From Symbiodinium natans (taxonomy: Eukaryota > Sar > Dinophyceae > Suessiales > Symbiodiniaceae), in contig CAJNDS010002147.1 of the NCBI GenBank assembly GCA_905221605.1, positions 450,141 to 514,140 of the forward strand: a stretch of DNA of 64,000 nucleotides, given 5' to 3'. Both the position numbers and the translations under genes were made by a program. The notes under the pieces are model-generated. The model saw only the letters and a program-made list of their open reading frames with translations. It searched no databases and was not told the DNA's origin. Positions 31,155 to 41,358 of the stretch are shown here, in pieces (the first letter of the stretch is position 1; each line of letters begins with the position of its first letter).

Positions 31155-34100
31155 ATGGGAAGTGGAAGTAGCAGGGGCCGAGGTCGCGCGCCTGCACCTG
31201 AACCTGCACCCCGCGCTGCCACGCACCGCTTCGAGTTCGACATTGGTGGGCACCACTACTCCTTCGATACCGTGCCCTAGTAGTAGAGTAGGTAATCTTT
31301 AACCTTTTTGGGGTAGTAGAATCGCCTTAGAATCCTAAAGGTTAACCTTTAGTTCCCCCAGGTTACTGGACAACTAAGGTGCAGAGTGACATCGAGATCG
31401 AAACCGAGCCTCCCTACCAGATCTTCGAGCTGACATCGAAAGCTACGGTCCCCCTGAAAGAGGAGGATGATGTTCTGAACTTCACCATCTACAACCTAGG
31501 CAGGCACCAGAGAGAGAGAGAGAGCGAGCGACAGAGAGAGATAAACAGAAAAAATCAAAAACGAGAGAGAGAGAGAGAGAGAGAGAGCTAGAGAGAGCTC
31601 ACGGGAGCTGCTTGTGTGAGTTCATGTAGGCTCCCACGTGCGGGATGCATTTAACTTCGATGCTGCCGTCGAGCCGCAAATCCTGAATCCTTTATCCCAG
31701 CTCCCAACTTGGCGTTCGGCATGGTTTCCCGGGCCTTAGCTGTCATATGGGTTTAGGGTTTAGGGTTTAGGGTTTAGGGTTTAGGGAGTACCCATGGCCC
31801 TGAACCTTCAAGCAAGCCCGAACCCTTGTCCTACGGCTGGGCACACGAAAGCACCTCGTTGCCCTCCTCTTGGAGCTTCGTGGGCAGTTGTAAGCACAGG
31901 GTTGTAAGTGCCCGAAGTACGGGTATACTAGCTGCCCTACTTAGCCCTAAACCCTAAACCCTAAACCCTGAACCCTCAACCCTAAACCTCTCTATCACGT
32001 AATATTTAAACCTTAATGATCTCGTGGTTCAAAGCAGTTTTTTCGTGGTTCAAGGCAAGTATTTCGTGGTTCAAGGTCAATTCTCGTGGTTCAAGGCAAT
32101 CTTTTCGTGGTTCAAGGCAAATAAAAAATTGCCTTGGACCACGAACAGATTGCCTTGAACCTTAAACAATTGCCTTGGACCACGAAAAAATTGCCTTGAA
32201 CCACGAACGATTTGGTGGTTCACTTCGTGGTTCAAGGCAATTTTCCGTGGTTCAAGGCCAGTTCTCATGGTTCAAGGCATTTTGTTCGTGGTTCAATTCA
32301 AGGCATTTTTTTCATGGTTCAAGGCCATTTTTGCGTGGTTCAAGGCCATTTTTTCGTGGTTCAAGGCATTTTTTGTGGTTTAAGGCCATTTTTTCGTGGT
32401 TCAAGGCATTTTTTGTGGTTTAAGGCCATTTTTTCGTGGTTCAAGGCATTTTTTGTGGTTTAAGGCCATTTTTTCGTGGTTCAAGGGGTTTAGGGTTTCA
32501 GGGCCTCGAGGCCTGGGGTTTCGGGTTTCAGGGTCTCAAGGTCTGGGGTTTCGGGTTTCAGGGCCTCAAGCCTAAAGTTGAGCGTTTCAGGGCCTTTTTA
32601 AACGGGTTTAGGGTTTAGGGTTTAGGGTTTAGGGTTTAGGGTTTAGGGTTTAGGGTTTAGGGTTTAGGGTTTAGGGTTTAGGGTTTAGGGTTTAGGGTTT
32701 AGGGTTTAGGGTTTAGGGGCCTTTAACCGGGGGGTTTCAGAGCCTCCAGGCCTGTGTTTAGGGTTGCAGGGAACCAAGGCCTGAGGCTCAGGGTTGCTGA
32801 GCCTCAAGGCCTCGGGTTTGTTTGGAGGTTCATGGTACTTATTAGCCAAGTAGAACTGTACTTAAAGGGTTTAGGGTTTAGGGTTTAGGGTTTAGGGTTT
32901 ACGGTTTAGGGTTTAGGGTTTAGGATAGCTGTACTTATAACCATGTTAGGGCACTTGAGGGGCTTATAAGTGGGTTATAAGTACAGATATACTTGGTTGA
33001 TAAGTACCATGAACCTCCAAGTAGGGTTCAGGGCCTCAAGGCCTGGGGATTAGGGTTTCAGGGCCTCGAGGGCTGACAAATGGGGGGTTTCAGGGTTCAG
33101 GGCCTCAAGGCCTGGGGTGTAAGATCACAAGGACCAGACAAGCTTCGTAACAGATCTCCAGGCAATGAGGTTAGCACAAAGAGTTGTTTTTTTTGTCCGT
33201 TCATTCCAAGGCTAACGCAGCGCGCAAGAGATGCAATGGCAAGAAAATCAAGTTAACAAAATTAGGTGTTTTTTTGTTGTGGCCGTTCGTTTCAAGCATA
33301 TTTTTTTGAAGCTGAGATGATTGGAGAGAGAATGCTTCTAGTTTTATTTTCTGAATGATATGGGATTCTATGGGTGGGTGGGTGTTATATCAGAGCCGTA
33401 AATAGAGCTTACCATAAAACTGCTCGATCCGGAGAGCTGCTGAACCCGAAGCCCTAAACCCTAAACCCCCATAAGCCCCCTACTTCTTAGCACGCGTGAA
33501 CCTGTAAGCACAAGACTCCGAGCAGGCGCGCCTAGCGACGCCAAAGTGACCCCGCGTCTCACCGCCAAGGACTTGGGCTTCGGGGGGGTTTAGGGTTTAG
33601 GGTTTAGGGTTCAGGGTTTAGGGTTCAGGGTTCAGGGTTTAGGGTTCAGGGTTTAGGATTTAGGGTTTACGGTTTAGGGTTTAGGGCTTATAAGGGTTTG
33701 GGGTGGATTTTGTTGATTCTCTCTCAGCAACAGCCATACACCCTCCGAAGCCGTAGGTCCAACGTTTGCAAAGTTAAGGGCCCCCAAAAGGGCCCAAGAA
33801 CCCTTCACGACAGGCAAGCTTTGAAACCAGCAGGCGCCCCAACATCATTTGCAAGGCATCGTCGTGTAGTTTTACACCCTAATAACCCTAAACCCTAAAC
33901 CCTAAACCCTAAATTAAGGGCTCTATGGCCTGCACGTTCCCAGGACTTCCTTCGAAAGCTGACGACGTCTTACGTGGGGAGCAGCAACGCGGATGGCGAA
34001 GTTCGTGAGGCGGTGATAGGGCTTGTCAGACACACATGAAGCAAGTAGAGAGGGTGCTGCGCAGGTCCTGTCGATCTTTCGAAACTGGCTTCCAGAACTG

Positions 34101-34443
34101 TTGAGATGTGTGGTGTCTCTCGCTTGTGTCTCCCTCCGCGCGTACGCGCGCAGGTAGGTTTGTGCGTGTGTGTGTTCATTAATTAGCGGCGAGTTCGGGT
34201 GTCTCCAGCCTGGGTAAGTATGGGGCGATCGCCTGATTCGGTTTGCGTAGAGCCGCTAGCCCTACTTACAAGCACCCCATGATCCTTCGAGTCGAAGCTG
34301 GCCAGGAGTGGGCGGAGTGGGAGAAGACTGGGCGAACCAGCATTTGCATCGCAGCCTTCGACATCAACGCGCGCGAGGTGCCGGGCAGCGGCTACGACCG
34401 CGAGGATCCCGGCTACGACTGCGAGGAGGAAGGAGGCTCATGA
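31155..34443 (+). CDS. Unrecognised gene family, copy 2
   Basis: Starts MGSGSSRGRG at 31155. THRFEFDIGGHHYSFDTV is followed by a 107-nt family H intron, then QSDIEIETEPPYQIFELTS and VPLKEEDDVLNFTIYNLG. Later pieces: 33515-33585 (PSDAKVTPRLTAKDLG), 33700-34030 with a disrupted third piece, and 34291-34443 (QEWAEWEKTGRTSI, FDINAREVPGSGYDRED, acidic end, TGA). Piece 3 carries a telomere-like insertion at about 33875-33917 and another insertion at about 33745-33840 relative to copy 1, so this copy may be partly broken unless both are spliced. Confidence 0.65.
31272..31378 (+). mobile_element. Intron by family H introner, empty site known
   Basis: Element 31275-31378 (CCCTAGTAGTAG...GACAACTAAG) is flanked by GTG on both sides. 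Copy 1 has the uninterrupted ACCGTGCAGAGCGACAT at 27543-27559. Splicing from the left GTG to CTAAG|GTG restores exactly the copy 1 reading. Confidence 0.93.
31508..31592. repeat. (GA)n microsatellite at exon end
   Basis: Same place as the (GA)n/poly-A at 27677-27770 in copy 1, so it predates the duplication. Confidence 0.95.
32026..32490. repeat. Inverted array of a CGTGGTTCAAGGC repeat
   Basis: About 17-21 nt units TTCGTGGTTCAAGGCAATTT on the plus strand (32026-32120), the reverse orientation (32131-32212), then plus again (32217-32490) with longer ATTTT spacers. The opposed blocks can form a large hairpin. It lies within an intron of copy 2. Confidence 0.92.
32490..33130. repeat. GGTTTCAGGGCCTCAAGGCCTGG repeats with TTTAGGG tract
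   Basis: A degenerate repeat with core TTTCAGGGCCTCAAGGCCTG surrounds a 16-unit TTTAGGG tract (32605-32716). GGCCTTT plus a G-rich end occurs on both sides of the tract. CTGTACTTA flanks the next tract (32870-32932) on both sides. Confidence 0.8.
33587..33690. repeat. TTTAGGG tract between exons of copy 2
   Basis: TTTAGGG with TTCAGGG variants; positional match to 28141-28224. Confidence 0.9.
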
Positions 34444-35244
34444 AGAAAGCCGCCGCAGGAGGGAACACGGGTTCCGGAGTGATGGTTTAGGGTTTAGGCT
34501 GTTTAGGGTTTAGGGTACGGTTTAGGGTTTCAAGTTTAGGGTTAGGGTTTAGGGTTGTGGCAAAGGGGTTTAGGGTTTAGGGGTACTTGGAGGTTCATAG
34601 GAAGTTACAAGTCGTGACGGTGAGAAGATGACCAGAGTTGTAATCGCTTGCAACCCTATTTCTCGCTCTACGGTGTTTAGGGTTTTGTTTCACGCTGCGT
34701 TTCAGCTTCTCAGAAAGCTGCATTTGTACAGTCTGGCGCCGACGTCTTCTGCAAAAAAGCCAGTCTATTGGGCTGAGACACTTTCAGAGACCCTTCAGAT
34801 GACAGCACAGAGTCCCAGACCTATTTCGGGTATTTCCCACAAGTGGGGTTGCCACATAAATACCCCCGGGGTCAAGGCCTTGCAAAAACGGAACTCTAAT
34901 TTAAGGATCCCTTCTCATTTCCCTCCCTTTTCAGTCAACTCCCGAAACTTCCAGTAATCTCCTGTAACGTTTGCTGTTCCCGCAGCCTCACGTCAGCAAT
35001 GCTGCAGACTGCTGAGAAGTGACCCAGCCGCCTGAGTGACTGCGGAATGTTTTTTTGGCTCAGCCCCCCCCCCCCCCCAAGTCGTTAAACCACAGCCTGC
35101 GTTGGAACTGATTGCTGATGGGCAGCTCTACGGCTGCCACTTTATCCCCCCTTGGGAGTTGTTTTTGTTACTGTTGTTACACATAAAACCCAAGAGGATG
35201 TTAGAATTATTATGATTATTAAGGTTCTAAGGGGAGTATAGGCT
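34444..35244. other. 3' flank of copy 2 and upstream intron of copy 3
   Basis: Short tracts at 34485-34580, a family B end at about 34590 (CTTGGAGGTTCATAGG), the flank shared with copy 1 at 34620-34800, and a family G-like element ending AAGGTTCTAAGGGGAGTATAG at 35241. Confidence 0.55.
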
Positions 35245-35606
35245 ATGGCTGCGCCTACCCACCGCTTCGAGTTCAAGATCTCCGGGCAAGCGTACGCCTT
35301 CGACACGGTGAAGAGCGACATCGAGAAGCATTCTCTTCCACCTTATCAGGGCTTCATGATTAACGGAGGGCCTGCGACGCTAGGTTGGCTTTGAGATGCT
35401 GATGAAGGGTTTAGGGTTTAGGGTTGTTTTTTCCGGCTGGTCTCAAGCATGCGCATGTTTTTTTCTCGCCCCCCCCCCCTCCCGCCCTCTCCCCTTCCCC
35501 CTTCCACTCAGAGACCCTCGACTGCCAGCCAAGGGAAATCCCCCTTCAAGAGCACGACGAGGTGTGCGACTTCACAATCTACCGCACAGACACTCCAGGC
35601 GCATGA
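35245..35606 (+). CDS. Unrecognised gene family, copy 3 (5' part)
   Basis: Exon 1 from ATG 35245 reads MAAPTHRFEFKISGQAYAFD, then TVKSDIEKHSLPPYQGF. After an intron with a long C/T tract and acceptor TTCCACTCAG, exon 2 (35512-35606) reads ETLDCQPREIPLQEHDEVCD then FTIYRTDTPGA and stops at TGA. The same two halves form one uninterrupted exon in copy 1, so the intron here is extra. The protein ends far earlier than in copies 1 and 2 unless transcripts skip this stop. Confidence 0.65.
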
Positions 35607-36300
35607 AGACAAGTTAGGACTCGGCAGGTCCTGAACCCTAAAGCAAGAAGTCAAACCCCATCAGCCCTAAAAGAACATACTAATATATATATATATATAT
35701 ATAATGTATATAATGTATATTATGTATATATATATATATATACATATGTGTGTATATATGTGAGTGTGTTTCAGGGTAGGGGCCCTCCCATCTCTCCATG
35801 ACGTCGCAATCGTATGTCTGGTTTGTAGGGCTTAGGGTTAATCAACAAGTCCGGTTCAAAAAGGGTTTAGGGTTTGGGTTTAGTCAAGAAACGCTAAACC
35901 CAAAAACGGGTTTAGGGTAGAGGGTGTAGGGTTTAGGGTTTAGGGTTTAGGGTTTAGGGGCGACAGCCCATGAGACTGCGAGTCATGTCCCTAGATCGCG
36001 ACCGAGCCCTGAGGCGAGAAAAAGGTCTTCCCTCCACTGAGCCTTGGTCGCCTTTGGAAGCTACTTCAGGGTTTAAGGTTTGGGGTTTAGGGTTTAGGGT
36101 TTGGGGTTTAGGGTTTAGGGTTTTAGGCCCGTTGACCCGTTGATCTTGTTTAAAGAGGCCTGCCCGTGGAACAGGGTATTTCTCTAAAGGGGAAGGTAGA
36201 GGAGCGGATTCCCTACCAAAAACTCCCTGTTTCACATCTAGCACCCCCATCGGAGTGTCCCCTAAACACAACCCCCTAGGCTTTGGCGTGTAGGGTTCAG
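35607..36300. other. No gene seen
   Basis: (TA)n at 35681-35760, tracts at 35863-35960 and 36068-36122, and unique DNA between with no supported frame. Confidence 0.55.
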
Positions 36301-36513
36301 GGTTTAGGGTTTATGGGGTTTATAGGGTTTATAGGGTTTATGGGGTTTATAGGGTTTATAGGGTTTACAGGGTTTATAGGGTTTATGGGGTTTAAAGGGT
36401 TTATAGGGTTTACAGGGTTTACAGGGTTTATAGGGTTTATAGGGTTTATAGGGTTTATAGGGTTTATAGGGTTTATAGGGTTTATAGGGTTTATAGGGTT
36501 TATAGGGTTTAGA
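36301..36513. repeat. (TTTATAGGG)n variant telomere-like array
   Basis: About 20 units of the nonamer TTTATAGGG with TTTACAGGG and TTTATGGGG variants. Open frames on both strands are repeat translations. Confidence 0.95.
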
Positions 36514-36784
36514 GCTCAAAGCCCTGCATGCCAGGTCCTAACACCCCAAGAACCCAACTCAGGGTTGAGGGTTCATAGCTTAGGGCTTAGGGCTTAAGGT
36601 TTAGGGCGCAGGGCTTAAGCGAGTCGGTCCAGTCTTAAGGGCTCGGTTGCTTGGAGGTGCGTGGGTACTTATACTTGTAAACGTGCCGAGAAGTACCCTA
36701 AGTCAGGGTTGCAACCATAGGTCCGTTAGCTATAACCCCTACAGAATGAACCTCCAAGTAGGCTCTAGAGTGTGCAATTTGAAC

Positions 36785-36829
36785 CCTAAACCCTAAACCC
36801 TAAATCCTAAACCCTAAATCCTAAACCCT
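36785..36829. repeat. CCCTAAA tract bordering the viral element
   Basis: Six units with CCCTAAAT variants; the viral reading frame is open from this border onward. Confidence 0.95.
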
Positions 36830-39066
36830 GGTGTTCGTGTCACCGGACCGCAAAGTGGGCCCAGTGCTGATGCGTCAGCACCGTCTGCGACTGTTCCGAC
36901 GGCAGACAAACAAAGACCATCTGGGAGCTCCAACCCAGATGGTGCGTCTAGGTTCATTGAACCAGGGACCCCACTAATCCCTTACACGACTGCTGATGCT
37001 GGAAAGCCCATGGAGGGAGTCCAGATCATCACAGATTGGGAAAAGGTAGACCTACGCAAAGACATGGGTCGTAAGATGGAGGCACTCGCTGTCCTCGAGC
37101 ATGAGGCAAAATCCTGCATCGTTGACGACGACGTTTTGGAACAGCTGCAAGTGACAGCCAAAGCGAGGATCGCCATGCCAGGTGTCACAGACAAAGACAT
37201 CACGGCAATTCATGTCGCATGCAACTCCCACTCGAATGCTATCGCCGGAATAGGGAACCGGCATTATGCAGAGAAATTTGCCGAGGTAGAATACGACGGT
37301 ATTGTGTTCAAGAACCAAATAGGCAATCCATGGGAGTTAATCCGCAGAGCTGTCCATGCGGTAATTAGTCGACAAAGTTCTCCCTGCTATCCTCGAGATT
37401 GATGAAGAGACCATTCGGAGGCAGGACACAGAACTAATGGAGATACCGCAAAGCGAGATCGTCTCGGAGTTGCATGGGAAATCCCTATTCCCCATGCACA
37501 AGTCGGTTGACGAAATCGCTCCAAGCAGCTTCACGGAGCAAATGAAGAAAGACAACTTCGAGGCAGCCTCTGGCACCAAATTGACGAAGCTCCCGCCTAC
37601 CAAGGCGTTTGTGAAGCCTAATGAAGCTTTAGGGAAGATCAAGCCTAGACTGATCCAACACACAGGCCCACAAGGCACCGCTGCCTCGGCCTTGATGAAA
37701 GACAGTCGAGCAGATGATCTTCCGGTTACCTTATTTTGTCCAGCGCAGTATCAAGGGCACCGACAACACTGGTGTCTGTGAGCGTGTCCGACTCTTTTGC
37801 AACGAGTATAAATCGGGCGGCTTTGCGTCGACGGATTTCGGGAGTTTCGACTCTTCGATCACTGACAAGTGCACCGTCGACAGAAGCAAGCCAGGACTTA
37901 GAAGGATAATCGAGGAAGCTATCATGAAGGCTATTACGAACAAATTTCCAGAGGCTTTCGACTTCAAGAATGTTTCGAAATCAAGGTGGAAAAAGAAGGA
38001 CAAGATTTTGTTCGACACCTTAACACTGTTCACAGAGGTCCTCACTAGGTACTCTGGAGACGGGTTGACATCTGTTGGCAATTACGCCATCAACTGGTTC
38101 GTCGACCGTTCCATTGACATGGTGCTTGAGAGGATTTTCACTATGTGGGATATGCGTGTCTACACCTTGAAAGAGATCATTCAATTCCTGATAAACATGA
38201 TAGATGATCCTGAGTTCATCAACCAAGTCCTTGAAGGAGTCAAAAAGAAAGCGACACGCCTCGCGGAGACCATCATACGCGTTTCGAAAGGTCTTCATGT
38301 CACGAAGGAAGATTCAGAGTTCCTGAACGGGGAGGGGGACGACAGACTCAAAGGATTTCGTTGGGCCTTCATCCAGAAATTTGAGACGAAGGACAAGAAA
38401 GGAAAAGACGCCCGACAGGTCCTTGGAGTGATGACGGCAGTTATGTACACTGCCGCTGGCATGAGTTTGGAACCCCAGGACCGCACAGGCCGGGTTAGTG
38501 CTGAGAAACTTATTGACAAGTCACAGCGCATCGAATTCATCAGCCGGATATTCGTCCCACTCAATGACGGAAAAGCGATGAGGAGTTTTCCAAAGCTCCG
38601 AAAAACATTCGCGGCCGCCACCATCACCTTCAACGTAAACGACCCATTCTTAACCGCAGCAGCGACGAAAATGCTCTCCATCATGATGATGTGTGAGCAA
38701 TGCCCGTTGCAGTTCCCATTTTACTCGCTGATTTACCGGTACTACAGATGCAGAATCACCGACGAGACGATTATAACCGGTAAACGCAAGTATGAGTGGT
38801 GGGAGCTCAAGCTGATGCACCTCATCACAGACAACGGGTTGCAGAACAGCATGTCAGCAATCTACGCCCACCTCATGAACCGGGCTTACGGGTATGTATC
38901 CCCAGAAATTGCTGATGGAATGCTTGATGCAGTCGCAGCTGAGACGCGATTGGCCAAGAGTGACTTGGTCTGCCTGATAGACGCTCTAAATGGAGCAAAA
39001 GGGGACGATCTAGGATCCGTCCAAGACCTGGTGCAGAGGTACGTGGCAATTTTGCCACCGGTCTGA
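36830..39066 (+). pseudogene. Endogenous positive-strand RNA virus polymerase
   Basis: Three consecutive frames read as one RNA-dependent RNA polymerase broken by two frameshifts: 36830-~37365, ~37368-~37730 and ~37714-39066 (stop TGA). Hallmarks in order: basic KPRLI segment (37641, motif F type), DFGSFDSS (37834-37857, motif A with two Asp), SGDGLTSVGN (38053-38082, motif B) and GDD (38335-38343, motif C). The upstream part is Pro/Ser/Ala-rich and opens directly at a telomere-like tract, so the 5' end is truncated. Motif set and host context fit the dinoflagellate-infecting dinornaviruses (Alvernaviridae), known as endogenous copies in Symbiodiniaceae; family assignment is inference. The last 450 codons have no stop, suggesting a fairly recent insertion. 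As read it cannot give a full enzyme. Confidence 0.88.
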
Positions 39067-39480
39067 TTTCAGACCCTGCACACATGAGGCAAAGGACGGG
39101 GAGATTGTAGTCAAGGTGATGCCAACACCTTGACGGAGGGTCCAGAGCATGGTACCGAGCCCCATGCTTTCCGCCAGTGACCAACTAACAGTGTAGTACC
39201 GCAACCTGCGTGCGGGAATTCCAGAACCGCGCTATACTGGAACTGGGCTGACCTTCTGATGAGCTTGCCACCGGATAGCGCGCGAAAGCCCACCTGTCCG
39301 AAGGGATGCGGATCCCGAGGCAGAATCAGGACGGGTGCGGGGGGTGGAGTCATGGTGGTAGGCCCAGCAAGGGCTGAGTCCACTGGCAGGTAAAGCCAGG
39401 CTCCTAACGCAGAGACAGGCGAGATTACGCCCAGCGGTGGTATGGCACCCACCGTTGACCTCCCGGAAATGAGCTGCGCC
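39067..39480 (+). other. Structured region after the polymerase stop
   Basis: Three hairpins follow the stop: TCAAGGTG/CACCTTGA (39111-39133, 7-base loop), AGCATGG/CCATGCT (39146-39168) inside CGGA/TCCG, and TTCCAG/CTGGAA (39219-39242). The region is short of long frames. It could be a viral intergenic or 3' untranslated RNA structure. Confidence 0.6.
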
Positions 39481-39571
39481 ACTCTAGCCTGCCCCTCCAC
39501 GTTTGACGTGTATGCTGAGGGGTGGCGGAGGATTCACAAGCATTCTGCCCGATAATGCCCCTTGTCTTTGT

Positions 39572-39834
39572 GACATGGCCATCCCCTGGCCGGCGCGAAT
39601 GGAAGTGTCGTGGTGGTTGCTGCAGTCGGGTTTACTATCGTTGGGATCAATGTGGTTTTTGGGTTGCTGCGGTCGGTGGGGGAGCAGATGTCAGATGCAG
39701 AGTAGGAGAACAATGGGCAAGCTACAAAGCAGGCTAGCCCTGAGGATGCTGGGGGTGAACCGGAATGGCCACCCCGTGGTGAGCAGTTGAAGGACAACTC
39801 TATGCGTTTGACTGTTTCCAACTGTTTTCGTTGA
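39572..39834 (+). pseudogene. Small membrane-peptide frame with one internal stop
   Basis: The frame after TGA 39571 reads GSVVVVAAVGFTIVGINVVF then GLLRSVGEQMSDAE, TAG at 39703-39705, and in the same frame a polar acidic tail ending KDNSMRLTVSNCFR and TGA at 39832. A hydrophobic helix with an acidic tail on either side of a single stop suggests a decayed or read-through small protein. No Met. Capsid identity is not supported. Confidence 0.3.
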
Positions 39835-40249
39835 GCTGTGTGTTCCAAGTGGCAACTGCTCCAAACCTTGTTTGCTGTGTGTGGTGCAGGGCTTGAAAGG
39901 CCACTGTACAAGAGCTTGCGTCAAAGCCTGGCCGTTAGTCTAGCACTTTGCACACTCGTGAGAACAAGCTGCTGGGCTGCATGGAGCGATGGTGGATTGG
40001 TGTGCGTACTGGTTTATCTAGTCTGGGTTGACATCTCATGCAGCTTCAGTAGCGACTTGAAGCCTCTCCTGAGTCCGGCAGCAGGTCGTCGTGTGTTTTA
40101 TTGTTGGTGAGGGTGCTGTTGTCCCAGCTGTGGACTCGGGAGTTCCAGTAGTCTTGATTTTGGTGTAACCGAAGGTGAACGCGTATGCAGTATATCCAGA
40201 CATTCCCCTGCAGAGTGTCCGACAGGTCAGCTAAGCGGGTGGCAAAAAA
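39835..40249. other. 3' part of the viral insert or host flank
   Basis: Unique DNA with no convincing capsid frame. It ends with CCCTGCAG (40207-40214), GTCAGCTAAGCGGGTG (40226-40241) and an A-run leading into CCCTAAA units at 40252-40285. Confidence 0.45.
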
Positions 40250-40599
40250 AAACCCTAAACCCTAAACCCTAAACCCTAAACCCTAGTTGTTCTGAGGGAG
40301 GAACATGGCAGCCATGGCCCCATGGCACTTGCGAAGCGAAACCCAAGATTCTAACGATTCTCAAGGGTTTAGGGTTTAGGGTTTAGGGTTTAGGGTTTCG
40401 CATTCTATCTTCGCCTGGTCCGCACCCTTGGCGGTGCCGCTTGCGGCTGAGGAGTCGTCCTAGCCTCGAATAGTCCCTGCTGGGTCGGCTAGGTGGCAGA
40501 CAAACCCCGGTTTGGGGTTTAGGGTTTAGGGTTTAGGGTTGAGGGTTTAGGGTTTAGGGTTTAGGGTTGAGCTCTTGGAAGTTGCCCTGGGCTTTCATG
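40250..40599. other. Tracts and short unique islands
   Basis: CCCTAAA at 40252-40285, TTTAGGG at 40367-40398 and 40510-40570. The islands between are about 80-110 bp and not clearly coding. Confidence 0.6.
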
Positions 40600-40609
40600 G
40601 GCAGAACCA

Positions 40610-40941
40610 AGGAAAGCCAAAGAATTCCTACAGAAGCTGGCGACGCCGCATTGCGCAGGCACCAGACCCAGCGGTGAGATCTACGAGGCCTTGGGTGTTA
40701 GGGGTTTATAGAGTTTTGGGGTTTTTCAAGGTTTATAGAGTTTAGGGTCTACAGAGTCTATTGGGGTTATTCAACAAAAGCTTCTTTAAGGTTTCAGGGG
40801 TAAAATGGCCAGGAGTGGGCCGAATGGGAGAAGACCAAGCGCACCAGCATCTCTTTCGAGGCCTTCGATATCAACGCGCGGGACGTGCCCGGCAGTGGCT
40901 ACTACAACATGGGGTCAAAGGCACTGAGCAGTGCGGCCTAA
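40610..40941 (+). CDS. 3' exons of the unrecognised gene family
   Basis: 40610-40696 reads RKAKEFLQKLATPH then GEIYEAL, matching piece 3 (FQDFLRKLTTPY...GEVHEA). 40810-40941 reads QEWAEWEKTKRTSISFEAFD, INARDVPGSGYYN and stops at TAA. They may be the 3' exons of copy 3 (35245), separated from it by the viral insert, or a fourth copy. Confidence 0.7.
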
Positions 40942-41358
40942 TATGGGTCTAATCACCCCCAAAACCTTATTCTAACTATTAAGGCCCCTATATTTGAGCT
41001 TTGAAGCCCGGCCATCCAAAAAACCAATCAAGTTGGCTCTGTGCGTGCTAAGCCAGAGTTGTCTCATTCCCGTGCCTGCTTGAAGCGGCGACTGTACAGA
41101 GCGCCAGCGCGAGTGGCAAAAATCTGCATGCACGGCGTGCCTTCCGTGTGCATCGCTTCATGAGTACATGGCCACGTCCTCACCAGAAGAAGTGTGCGAG
41201 GTTTTCGGCTGCGTAGTAGGAACCCTAAACCCTGCTCCATATTCTAAACCCCCAAAATGACCTAAACCCTAGACGCTCGACCCTAAACCCTAAACCCTAG
41301 AACCTAGACCCTAAACCCTTAACCCTAAACCCTAAACCCTAAACCCTGTTTAGAAGAG
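40942..41358. other. 3' flank, degenerate CCCTAAA tract
   Basis: Unique DNA to 41220, then a mixed CCCTAAA/CCCTAGA tract to 41348. No frame supported. Confidence 0.55.

Noticed and set aside
36283-36597. Open frames of GFI repeats (plus) and KPY repeats (minus)
   Set aside because: Direct translations of the TTTATAGGG array.
39067-40249. Viral capsid gene downstream of the polymerase
   Set aside because: The size of the region would fit, but no frame of adequate length or recognisable composition is present.
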